A stretch of DNA of 64,000 nt. Source: Paenibacillaceae bacterium (GTDB lineage: Bacteria > Bacillota > Bacilli > Paenibacillales > Paenibacillaceae). Of the stretch, positions 43,650-51,582 are shown in pieces. A program made the translations under genes and the position numbers. Every line of letters begins with the position of its first letter. Position 1 is the stretch's first letter. Below the pieces are notes generated by a model. That model worked only from the letters and a program-made list of their open reading frames with translations, was not told the DNA's origin and did no database searches. Where the stretch lies: assembly GCA_004134985.1 (NCBI GenBank), contig REGQ01000065.1:1-64000 (forward strand), read 5' to 3'.

Positions 43650-44372
43650 TCAGTATTCCCTATCGAAAAGCCTTCCCCAACCCGTAACGGCTGTCGGTGA
43701 AATATCCAGCATTTTCAGGCATTGCCATACGACAACAGATATCGTGTCTAAAATTAGAATATCCAGTTCCCGCTCCAGTTCCTCCACCAAATGCGCCGCC
43801 CACAAGTTCGTCCCGAAGGTAGTAATCGCCTCAACGCCGGGAACCGCGATCTCACGCACCATCCGCTTGACTGCCGCTTCATCAATAAGCGCGCAGGCAT
43901 AGTTATCTGTCACGCCCAGACATACCGAAGCCTCGCATTGCAGGTCGAGCTTGGCATAGTTGCCGATAATGCGCTCAACGATTTGCTTCTCAGCCGGTGA
44001 GACAATCCCGAATTTCTTCACATTGTAGGCTTTGAATCGCTCATTCAGCGCCAGTACGGAGGTCGTCGCAGGTATCCCCGTTTCTTCCTTGATCTTCTCG
44101 CAGAGCCGGATATCATTTTCAAAACCGACCCAGCCGCCAGATGTTCCATTATAAGCAATGACATCTACCTTGGCATCCGCAAGCTCATAAGCTGCCTCCA
44201 GCATCGGCTCAATGGCAAATTGCGAGGCAGCCTTGGAAGTTAACGTCAGCTCAGTCACCTTGAACCGGGAAAAGTGTGCCGAAACATCAGCGATGCCATG
44301 CAACATCGCGCTGGTAACCGGCTCCAATACGGTATTCGATGAAGGGGTTAGCATGCCGATCCTTTTCTTCAT
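43650..44372 (-). CDS. Maleate isomerase/Asp-Glu racemase superfamily protein lacking both catalytic Cys
   Basis: 240-aa cytoplasmic protein. Fold signs are KRIGMLTPSSNTVLEPVTSA at the start, PATTSVLALNERFKAYNVKK near residue 105 and GIVSPAEKQIVERI near 125. Members normally use two Cys, one in a (G)CTSG loop and one in a SCTN loop. Here the loops read AYNGTSGGWVG (about residue 77) and TTFGTNLWA (about 187), so both are Gly. Arylmalonate decarboxylase lacks only the first. Racemase or isomerase chemistry is therefore unlikely in the usual form. It overlaps the ATPase gene by four bases and belongs to the ureide-region transporter operon. Confidence 0.8.
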   Translation of the reverse strand: MKKRIGMLTPSSNTVLEPVTSAMLHGIADVSAHFSRFKVTELTLTSKAASQFAIEPMLEAAYELADAKVDVIAYNGTSGGWVGFENDIRLCEKIKEETGIPATTSVLALNERFKAYNVKKFGIVSPAEKQIVERIIGNYAKLDLQCEASVCLGVTDNYACALIDEAAVKRMVREIAVPGVEAITTFGTNLWAAHLVEELERELDILILDTISVVVWQCLKMLDISPTAVTGWGRLFDREY

Positions 44373-45163
44373 GATCCTGCCTGACGCCCGGCCGACAGCT
44401 TGGCGAGCTCTCCTTCTTCTTTGAGCAGATCGAGAATCTGACGTTTGTACTGGTTGAATGCATCCGAGGTAATATCGCGCGGACGCGGCAGATCGATTGG
44501 AATCTCCTCCCGTATTTTTCCCGGTCTGCGTGTCATTACGACCACTTTCGTGCCCAAAATTAACGCTTCATCGATGCTGTGCGTAATGAAAATGATCGTA
44601 ATCTTCTGCTTCTCCCAAATTTTCACTAGCTCTTCCTGCATATCCATTTTGGTCTGTGCATCGATCGAGGCGAACGGCTCATCCATCAGAATGACCGAAG
44701 GATTCAGCATCAAGGCGCGGGCGATGCCGACCCGCTGATTCATTCCGCCCGACAGCTCGTACGGATAATGATTTTCAAAGCCCTTCAGCCCAACCATTTC
44801 AATGTATTCCTGCGCTTTCTGTTTGCGTGCCGAGGAGGACACACCGTTAATTTTCAAATGAAAGGAGACGTTCTCCCATACGGGCAGCCAAGGCATCAAT
44901 GTCGGCTGCTGGAAGACGACTCCGCGATCAACGCCCGGCGCATCAATTCGCCTGCCATTCATTTCAACAGTGCCGGAAGTTTGATTCTCGAAACCGGCAA
45001 TCATATTCATCAACGTCGATTTTCCGCACCCGCTCGGCCCGAGAATACATAGAAACTCATTTTGCTCCACCGCAAGATCAACATTGTCTACAGCAACCAG
45101 ACTTGTTTTGCGCTTCGGATCATGGAACGATTTTATAATATTTTTCATCTCGATAAGCGCCAT
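44369..45163 (-). CDS. ABC transporter ATP-binding protein (SsuB/TauB type)
   Basis: 264-aa ATPase of a nitrate/sulfonate/taurine-family importer. Walker A ILGPSGCGKSTLMNMIAG near residue 42, Q-loop GVVFQQPTLMPWLPVWENV, signature LSGGMNQRVGIARAL near 138, Walker B SVILMDEPFASIDAQTK and the H-loop IIFITHSIDEALILGTKV. It is 100 nt after the permease gene and overlaps the racemase-like gene by four bases. The purine-region context suggests that the substrate is a ureide such as allantoin, but sulfonate or pyrimidine-type substrates remain possible. Confidence 0.92.
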   Translation of the reverse strand: MALIEMKNIIKSFHDPKRKTSLVAVDNVDLAVEQNEFLCILGPSGCGKSTLMNMIAGFENQTSGTVEMNGRRIDAPGVDRGVVFQQPTLMPWLPVWENVSFHLKINGVSSSARKQKAQEYIEMVGLKGFENHYPYELSGGMNQRVGIARALMLNPSVILMDEPFASIDAQTKMDMQEELVKIWEKQKITIIFITHSIDEALILGTKVVVMTRRPGKIREEIPIDLPRPRDITSDAFNQYKRQILDLLKEEGELAKLSAGRQAGS

Positions 45164-45263
45164 ATTCCAGTCTCCCTCCCAATAAAACCTCTTGTTCTAT
45201 ATTTCGCATGTCCACACATTATTTCTTTCCGTCATCCTGTCTCTTCGCTCAACTTCACCCGTG

Positions 45264-46070
45264 TTATTTCATGCCTTGCACGGATGTGTTGCGCTGCCAA
45301 TGGAGCACCTTGTCCATCCATTTCTTGATCAGAAAATCCATCAGAAAGCCCATCAGACCGATGCTGGCCATACTTGCCATGACCAAATCATAGCGCAGGA
45401 AGTAATACGAATCCCACAGCACATACCCGAGGCCGCTTTTGACCGCTACCATCTCAGCGGTTACCGTCAACGCCCAGGCAATGCCGATTCCCAGACGCAA
45501 ACCGGTAAAGATCGTCGGCAGCGCCGCAGGCATTATGACATGCCGGATCAGTTTCCAGCCGTTCGCACCCATCATCGAAGCCGCGCGGATTAACGTTTTG
45601 TCCGTTGTTTTGACACCTTGAATCGTGTTCACGACGATCGGGAAGAACGAGCCAAGGAAAACAAGGAAAATTGCTGGCTTGTTCGCAATTCCGAACCAGA
45701 TGATCGCCAGTGGAATCCAGGATACCGGCGGAATGGGCCGCAGCATTTGAATCGTCGGTTCCAGCATCTTCTCCGCAATTCTGGACCAGCCGATTGCCAC
45801 CCCCAACGTAATGCCTGCCACAACGGCAATGGCAAAGCCGAGCATAACGCGCATTCCACTATTCAGCACATCTCTGATCCAAAAACCGCTGTTCACTTCC
45901 GCACTGCCGTTCGTCCCAAAGATCCAGTCCACCATGACCGCAATCACTTTGGTCGGCGCCGGGAACAGTGCTGAAGGAAACAGCCCTGACCGCGAAATGA
46001 TTTCCCATACGATAAAGACCGCAACCGGTACGATGAATCGGAATTTGTTCCGATTCCATAGATTAGTCAT
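45264..46070 (-). CDS. ABC transporter permease (SsuC/TauC type)
   Basis: 268-aa inner-membrane permease with six hydrophobic segments, starting IVPVAVFIVWEIISRSG. The EAA-like loop is KTLIRAASMMGANGWKLIRH near residue 165. The ATG at 46070 overlaps the binding-protein stop by eight bases (ATGACTAA), so translation is coupled; the frame that begins at 46127 lies within that gene. Works with the ATPase at 44369 and the binding protein at 46063. Confidence 0.92.
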   Translation of the reverse strand: MTNLWNRNKFRFIVPVAVFIVWEIISRSGLFPSALFPAPTKVIAVMVDWIFGTNGSAEVNSGFWIRDVLNSGMRVMLGFAIAVVAGITLGVAIGWSRIAEKMLEPTIQMLRPIPPVSWIPLAIIWFGIANKPAIFLVFLGSFFPIVVNTIQGVKTTDKTLIRAASMMGANGWKLIRHVIMPAALPTIFTGLRLGIGIAWALTVTAEMVAVKSGLGYVLWDSYYFLRYDLVMASMASIGLMGFLMDFLIKKWMDKVLHWQRNTSVQGMK

Positions 46071-47133
46071 TGTAACCGAGCTCTTCCTTGGTTTTTCCAG
46101 TGACTTTGGATAAGAAAGTATAGTCAATGTTGTTCCCCACCTTTTCGGATACGTCGGATTGAATATAATTGAGCTCTTTCATCATCGCTACGATCGCTAA
46201 CGCAGACTCCCGATGAATTTTATAATCCGGATATGCATTTTTCAATGCCTCCTTGCCAGTCTCTTCATCCAGCGGAGTGTATTTGTTCACAACATTGATC
46301 CATTCCTCTTTATCGGTATCCAGCTTATCCAGCAGAGCGACTACCCCGCCAACAAATGAAGTCAAATCCTCGGGACGATCCTTGATGACATCCGAACGGG
46401 TAACGATCAGATTGGTCAGCTTGCCGGCTGCCTGATTATAAGGATAAGTGAAATGCACCGCTTGTCCGCTTAATCTTGCTTGTGTAGCGATCGGCTCAAC
46501 CGTCGTGACCATTTCAACCTCGCCTTTTTCAATGGCGACAATATGATCGGCAAAGTTCGGGATGTTCACAATTTGAACGTCGGTTAATGGATCAATGCCA
46601 TTCTTTTTGAACTCACCGCGCATTTGAATATCCTGTGCGCTTCCGCGGGATGCTCCAATACGAAATGGTTTGCCGTTATTTTTGAAGTCCTGAATGATCT
46701 TTTTGAATCCTTCCCAATCATCCGTCTCCAATCCCAGACTTTTATGAGCCAACAAATCCGTACCGCCGTTCACCTGTCCCGAGATCGGCACAATATCCAG
46801 ATCCTTGCCTACTGCGGTTATATAGTGCAGATACGTAATTTGTGCGGCATCAATGCTTTTGGACACAAGCGCCGTCAATACATCATTGCCGGAAGCGAAG
46901 CTGGACAGCTCCACATTCAGATCGTCCGTCAATTCCGGCAGCAAAGTCATCGGGTAGGACATGACGCTTTTGGCGTATCCCACTTTAAGAATCGGATTTG
47001 CTTTTGGAGGCGCGGCCTTATCCCCCTCGCCTGCTGCGGCTGGCTTACTCGAATCCGTTGCATTTCCACATGCAGCCAGCAAAACCATGATTAATGCCAA
47101 CGCTGCGATTGTCCCTCGTTTTAATACTTTCAT
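46063..47133 (-). CDS. ABC substrate-binding lipoprotein (SsuA/NMT1-like)
   Basis: 356-aa lipoprotein; lipobox LLAACG puts the Cys near residue 22, followed by a Ser/Ala/Lys-rich linker. The body is an NMT1/OpuAC-like binding protein (ILKVGYAKSVMSYPMTLLPE, IDAAQITYLHYITAVGKDLD, IGASRGSAQDIQMRGEF). The ATG at 47133 follows GGGGTAGG. First gene of the four-gene transporter operon; a TGTTA-N7-TGACA dyad at 47316 lies 180 nt upstream. The family binds nitrate, sulfonates, thiamine precursors and similar small molecules. Ureide transport here is inference from context. Confidence 0.9.
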   Translation of the reverse strand: MKVLKRGTIAALALIMVLLAACGNATDSSKPAAAGEGDKAAPPKANPILKVGYAKSVMSYPMTLLPELTDDLNVELSSFASGNDVLTALVSKSIDAAQITYLHYITAVGKDLDIVPISGQVNGGTDLLAHKSLGLETDDWEGFKKIIQDFKNNGKPFRIGASRGSAQDIQMRGEFKKNGIDPLTDVQIVNIPNFADHIVAIEKGEVEMVTTVEPIATQARLSGQAVHFTYPYNQAAGKLTNLIVTRSDVIKDRPEDLTSFVGGVVALLDKLDTDKEEWINVVNKYTPLDEETGKEALKNAYPDYKIHRESALAIVAMMKELNYIQSDVSEKVGNNIDYTFLSKVTGKTKEELGYND

Positions 47134-47312
47134 TGTTGACCTACCCCTTTTCATCATGTTAGTTATAATAACATATTCGTGCTATACCTAACATTATGAA
47201 CATGATCGCGCTATTTGTCATTAGCAACATTCAACAAAATAACCTGAATCGTTTAGGCCAAACGCACAATAGTAATACTAAAATGCACCTGCACACGATT
47301 CCAACTCAGGAT

Positions 47313-47335
47313 TAATGTTATATTACATGACATTA
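47313..47335. promoter_or_regulatory. Dyad operator in front of the ABC operon
   Basis: TTAATGTTA and TGACATTAA separated by seven bases. Same core (TGTTA-N7-TRACA) and similar TTAA flanks as at 51537-51559 before pucR, and a shorter copy at 51382-51398 before allantoinase. Confidence 0.6.
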
Positions 47336-47343
47336 ACCCTATC

Positions 47344-47395
47344 AAAAAAAGCCGAGCACCTCTCTCTCGAATGAACAAGAAAGAAGCTGCCCAGC
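47344..47395 (-). terminator. Terminator of the allantoin operon
   Basis: On the minus strand GCTGGGCAGCTT pairs with GAGGTGCTCGGC (with G-U pairs) and is followed by seven T's. About 17 nt past the aminotransferase stop. Confidence 0.75.
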
Positions 47396-47411
47396 AAACA
47401 AAAAACCTGAT

Positions 47412-48662
47412 CTAAACGTAAATCATGGACGATCTCGCTTCCACATAGACATCCAGCGCAGCTTGCAGCGCGCGTCCCGCATCAACCTTGGCTTTGTGTC
47501 GGATGAGAACCGCCTCCAACGCACCTAACACCGTCAACACATTTTTTTGGCTGCAGCTGTATCCCATCGTACCTATTCGCCATATTTTTCCTTTCAGGGG
47601 GCCAAAGGAAGTAGCGATTTCAACCTTGAACTCCTGCAGCAGCATACGAATGACAGCGTCCCCGTCAATCCCTTCGGGAATCTGAACACAGGTGACCACC
47701 GGCAGCTTGCATCCAGCATCGCCAAACAACTTCAACCCCATCGCCTCCAGTCCGGCGAGCAGCGCCCGCTCGTGAAGCTTGTGACGGCCAAAACGTTCCT
47801 GAAGACCTTCCTCCAGCGTAATCCGCAACCCTTCCCGCAGCGCATACAGCATGGATGTCGCTTCCGTATGATGATTTAATCTGCGGGGACCCCAATAATC
47901 CATCAATTGGCTCAAGTCAAAATAATTGCTGCGAATAATTACGCCTGAACCATTCCTGTCCACCGACGCATCGCGAATGCCCCGCTCTACATTTTTGCGC
48001 CTGTGGATCTTTTCCTCTGCCCGCTCATTGAACGTAATTGGCGCCATTCCTGCAGGAACTGACAAGCATTTCTGCGTGCCGCCGATGACAGCATCAAACA
48101 TCCATTCATCCACACGCACATCAGCCCCGCCTATCGTAGCTACAGCATCGACAACGAACAGGCTGCCAAGCTCCCGGCATGCCCGGCCAATATCCCGCAG
48201 CGGCTGCATTCGTCCGGTAGAGGTTTCACCATGAACCAGCGCAACAATATCCGGACGCTCCAGCTTCATCTTCTCAATAACTTGTTCCGGATCAAATACC
48301 TTCCCCCATTCCTGCTCCATCACCACGACGTTCGCACCGCAGCGCTCCGATATTTCCGCCAGCAGATGGCCAAATCGTCCGTATATCGGCACCAGCACCT
48401 TGTCTCCCGGCTCAATTAAACTGACCAAGACCGCTTCAATGCCAGAGCGCGACGTTCCGTCAACAGGAAAGGCCTGATGATTGGCAGTCTGGAACAACTC
48501 CCGCAGCATCGCCATCGTTTCATTCATCATCTCAGTAAATTCCGGATCAAACTGTCCCAGGATCGGGGAAGCCATCGCCCGCAGCACACGCGGATCAACC
48601 TCCACAGGTCCGGGGGTCATAATGGTGCGCGCAGTCGGCGCCAATTCTCGATACCGTCTCAT
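47412..48662 (-). CDS. pucG: Aminotransferase class V, PucG-like (ureidoglycine-glyoxylate type)
   Basis: 416-aa PLP enzyme of the alanine-glyoxylate family. PucG moves the amino group of ureidoglycine to glyoxylate, giving glycine, late in purine breakdown. Seen: TARTIMTPGPVEVDPRVLRA at the N-terminus, SRSGIEAVLVSLIEPGDKV, HGETSTGRMQPLRD, VDAVATIGGADV and the PLP-Lys in VIGGTQKCLSVPAGMAP near residue 195. ATG 48662 overlaps the amidohydrolase stop (TGATG). Its place after allantoinase and allantoate amidohydrolase favours PucG over a plain serine- or alanine-glyoxylate enzyme. Confidence 0.9.
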   Translation of the reverse strand: MRRYRELAPTARTIMTPGPVEVDPRVLRAMASPILGQFDPEFTEMMNETMAMLRELFQTANHQAFPVDGTSRSGIEAVLVSLIEPGDKVLVPIYGRFGHLLAEISERCGANVVVMEQEWGKVFDPEQVIEKMKLERPDIVALVHGETSTGRMQPLRDIGRACRELGSLFVVDAVATIGGADVRVDEWMFDAVIGGTQKCLSVPAGMAPITFNERAEEKIHRRKNVERGIRDASVDRNGSGVIIRSNYFDLSQLMDYWGPRRLNHHTEATSMLYALREGLRITLEEGLQERFGRHKLHERALLAGLEAMGLKLFGDAGCKLPVVTCVQIPEGIDGDAVIRMLLQEFKVEIATSFGPLKGKIWRIGTMGYSCSQKNVLTVLGALEAVLIRHKAKVDAGRALQAALDVYVEARSSMIYV

Positions 48663-49945
48663 CAATTTCCCTCCTTATAGCCATAAAAGTACAGCCATTC
48701 CGCCAACGCCGCCGCACCATTGGCAAGATGCAGCGGATCACTGTATTCCAGCGGCGAATGGCTGATGCCGTCTTTGCTCGGGACGAACAGCATTGTCGTC
48801 GGACAGATGGAGCTGAGCATTTGCGCATCATGCCCGGCACCGCTGAACATCGTCCGGCAGGAGAGTCCACGTGCCGCGCAAATCGAAGCCAGCGTCCCAT
48901 TCATCTCCCGATCCATGCGGACCGGCTGACTGCTCACCCACTCATCAATGTCCGCGATCAGACCTCTGCGCGCTGCGATCTCGAAGAAAGCAAGCTTCAT
49001 CCGTTCCGAGAAACGTCCCAACACATGGGCATCACTATCACGAATATCAACCTTGAAGTGCACCTCGCCGGAAATCACATTGGACATGTTCGGCACAGCT
49101 GTCAGCTGGCCAGTCGTAGCGACGAAGGGCTCCGCTTCCTGAAAAGCCGCCGTCTCAAGCCAACTGATCATTTCACAAGCGCCAGCCAGCGCGTCCCTTC
49201 GCAATCTCATAGGCGTCGTACCCGCATGGTTCGTCGCACCCTTCAACCGAACGGCAAAACGTTTTTGCCCAACAATGCCTTCCACGATGCCAACCGACTT
49301 CTGTTCCCGTTCCAGAATAATGCCCTGTTCGATGTGCAATTCAATGAACCCCGCAAGATCTTTCCGAAGCGGAGAACGGTACCGGTTCATGCCAAATCCG
49401 GCAAGATGCATCGCATCCGAAAGGGGAATATCATCGTTATCCCGCACGGATGGGACATTATTCTTATCGAAGCGTCCGGTGATGTTGCCCGATCCCCAAT
49501 AAGTGAGCGGAAACCGGCTGCCCTCTTCTTCACACAGCGAGACGACCTCGATCGTCCTTGCCGGAGGGCCGAACCGCTTGCGCAAATATTGTAAAGCGAT
49601 CACCCCGGCCAAAATGCCGTAAGCACCGTCATACTTACCGCCGCAGACTACCGTATCGAGATGAGAACCCGTCAGCAGTGTGCCTCGCTGCGAACCGTCC
49701 CCTTCCAGTCTGCCGAACAAATTGCCGCAATCATCATAGTACGTTTGAAGTCCGGCCGCTCCCATCCTTCCGGCGAGCGCTTGCTGCGCGGCAACCCACG
49801 CATCGCTGTACAGCAGCCGTGTAACGCCTCCCTGATCATCCTTGCCATATGACGCCAACCATTCAACCGCTTGTTCAATCTCTTCAGCAAACTGCAGGCG
49901 ATCCTCCTCTGACACTTGCAGTTCGTTTGTATATTCACCCGCCAT
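48662..49945 (-). CDS. allC: Allantoate amidohydrolase (M20 family Zn hydrolase)
   Basis: 427-aa metal enzyme that hydrolyses allantoate to ureidoglycine, CO2 and ammonia. Metal ligands: His and Asp in TGSHLDTVVCGGKYDGAYGI near residue 95, Glu in SLCEEEGSRFPLTYWGSG near 140, His in IELHIEQGIILERE near 205 and His in SGAGHDAQMLSSI near 390. The dimerisation insert GATNHAGTTPMRLRRDAL is also typical. Hydantoinase-type carbamoylases are close relatives, but the allantoinase before it and PucG after it fix the pathway. AGGGTG-type site before the ATG. B. subtilis names it pucF. Confidence 0.9.
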   Translation of the reverse strand: MAGEYTNELQVSEEDRLQFAEEIEQAVEWLASYGKDDQGGVTRLLYSDAWVAAQQALAGRMGAAGLQTYYDDCGNLFGRLEGDGSQRGTLLTGSHLDTVVCGGKYDGAYGILAGVIALQYLRKRFGPPARTIEVVSLCEEEGSRFPLTYWGSGNITGRFDKNNVPSVRDNDDIPLSDAMHLAGFGMNRYRSPLRKDLAGFIELHIEQGIILEREQKSVGIVEGIVGQKRFAVRLKGATNHAGTTPMRLRRDALAGACEMISWLETAAFQEAEPFVATTGQLTAVPNMSNVISGEVHFKVDIRDSDAHVLGRFSERMKLAFFEIAARRGLIADIDEWVSSQPVRMDREMNGTLASICAARGLSCRTMFSGAGHDAQMLSSICPTTMLFVPSKDGISHSPLEYSDPLHLANGAAALAEWLYFYGYKEGN

Positions 49946-49987
49946 CGTGAAGCACCCTTTCGCAAAATGACCTTTCCCGAACCTTTC

Positions 49988-51358
49988 TTAACAACCAGGC
50001 AGGATGAATCGACCGCTTTGTCCGTTCAGGATTCCCTTCTCCCAATCGTAAACCATTTGCCCCCGCACCAGTGTTTGTCTGATTCGGCAATGCATCATTT
50101 GGCCTGCATACGGATTTTGCTTGTGGCGATCCAGCAAGTGCTCCTTGCGCAGCTCATAAGGCGAAGCAAAATCAATCAGCACCACGTCCGCATCTTTGCC
50201 CGGCGCAATCTCTCCTTTACGGGATGCCATGCCAAATCGCTGAGCCGGGTTCGCAGCAAGCATCCGGCATAGCAGGGGAAGCGGCAGCTTCCGAACCGCG
50301 CTGCCTTCCCCAAGAAACAGTTCCACCGAGCTTTGTGCGCCTGATATGCCTCCCCAAATTTCAAACCAGTTCTCCGAAACTTTAAGTTCCGGAGGACAGG
50401 GCGAATGATCTGAACTGATGATGTCAACTTCCCCCCTGGCGATGGCCTGCCACATCTCTTCCACGAGTTCAACGGTGCGAAGCGGCGGTGCACACTTGGC
50501 CAACGCCCCAATTTCATGCATAGCTTCACTTGTCAGCACCAGATAATGAGGGCAGGTTTCCAGCGTAACATCCATCCCACTCCGCTTGGCCTTGACGATC
50601 TCCATGACAGCCTCCGGACTGCTGATATGGACAAAATGCAAGGCGCAGCCTGTCAGTTCCGCATAGAACAAGGCACGCCGCACTGCTTCAACCTCTGCGT
50701 ACACCGGTCTTGATGCCGCATAATCCGCCGCAGAAGTCCGGCCGCCGCTAAGCTGTGCTCTGGTCAAAGCAGCGATAAGCGGCTCGCTTTCTGCATGGAG
50801 AGCAAGGATTCGGCCGAGCTCGGCAATCCGCTTCATCCCTTCATAGAGTGTCGCATCATCGGATTCGCGGAATGCCCCCGGCTGCTTCCCTCCCGCCGCT
50901 GACATGAAGGCTTTATATCCAATCACCCCGGCTTCGCTGAGCGGAGCAAGCTGTTCGAGATTGCCTGGCACAAGACCGCCCCAGAACGCGTAATCAACGG
51001 CGGATCGCCCCGTTGCAAGCCTGCGCTTCTCTTCCAGCGCAGCAATGCTGATCGTTGGCGGGAGCCCGTTAAGCGGCATATCGAAATAAGTTGTGCAACC
51101 TCCGGCAGCCAGAGCGCTGGAGCCACTAGGAATCCCTTCCCACTCCGCTAGCCCAGGCTCATTCAAATGCACATGGATATCGATCATGCCTGGGGCTACG
51201 AATAAGCCATCCGCATCAATTACGTTGCCATTATGATGCTCAATATGAGGCTCCATTGAATGAATGACGCCATCGACAATTTTAATATCCAAATGCTCAA
51301 CCCGATCTTGTAAAACAACCTGTCCGCCTTTGATCACAACTTCATCGAAAATCCTCAT
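49988..51358 (-). CDS. allB: Allantoinase
   Basis: 456-aa cyclic amidohydrolase that opens allantoin to allantoate. All metal ligands are visible: HxH in IDIHVHLNEPGLAEWEG near residue 62, the carboxylated Lys in VIGYKAFMSAAGG near 150, His in LALHAESEPL near 190, His in LHFVHISSPEAV near 245 and Asp in ISSDHSPCPPEL near 320. ATG 51358 is chosen, just after a TTG; GGGGGTG is upstream. First gene of the allB-allC-pucG operon, divergent from pucR, with TGTTA-N7-TAACA at 51382 just before the start. Confidence 0.93.
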   Translation of the reverse strand: MRIFDEVVIKGGQVVLQDRVEHLDIKIVDGVIHSMEPHIEHHNGNVIDADGLFVAPGMIDIHVHLNEPGLAEWEGIPSGSSALAAGGCTTYFDMPLNGLPPTISIAALEEKRRLATGRSAVDYAFWGGLVPGNLEQLAPLSEAGVIGYKAFMSAAGGKQPGAFRESDDATLYEGMKRIAELGRILALHAESEPLIAALTRAQLSGGRTSAADYAASRPVYAEVEAVRRALFYAELTGCALHFVHISSPEAVMEIVKAKRSGMDVTLETCPHYLVLTSEAMHEIGALAKCAPPLRTVELVEEMWQAIARGEVDIISSDHSPCPPELKVSENWFEIWGGISGAQSSVELFLGEGSAVRKLPLPLLCRMLAANPAQRFGMASRKGEIAPGKDADVVLIDFASPYELRKEHLLDRHKQNPYAGQMMHCRIRQTLVRGQMVYDWEKGILNGQSGRFILPGC

Positions 51359-51381
51359 CAAGCACCCCCACTCTATCTTAT

Positions 51382-51398
51382 TGTTAGTTTATATAACA
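51382..51398. promoter_or_regulatory. Dyad operator at the allantoinase promoter
   Basis: TGTTAGTTTATATAACA, a TGTTA-N7-TAACA dyad centred about 32 nt before the allB start. Same core as 47316 and 51540. Confidence 0.55.
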
Positions 51399-51536
51399 CA
51401 AATTGCGATTATTGATTTTATATTAGCATATCCACCTTTCATTTCAATATAAATTGTAAACAATCATCTCACAACTTTTTGTTCAACTTGCACATTTAGC
51501 CCAATTACAGTACATTTATAATCAACAAAACAAGAT

Positions 51537-51559
51537 TAATGTTATTATATATAACATTA
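51537..51559. promoter_or_regulatory. Dyad operator at the pucR promoter
   Basis: TTAATGTTA and TAACATTAA separated by seven bases, a perfect inverted repeat ending 8 nt before the AGGGGTGAG ribosome-binding site of pucR. Its place over the translation start region suits autoregulation. Confidence 0.65.
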
Positions 51560-51582
51560 AATGAAGTAGGGGTGAGATGGAA

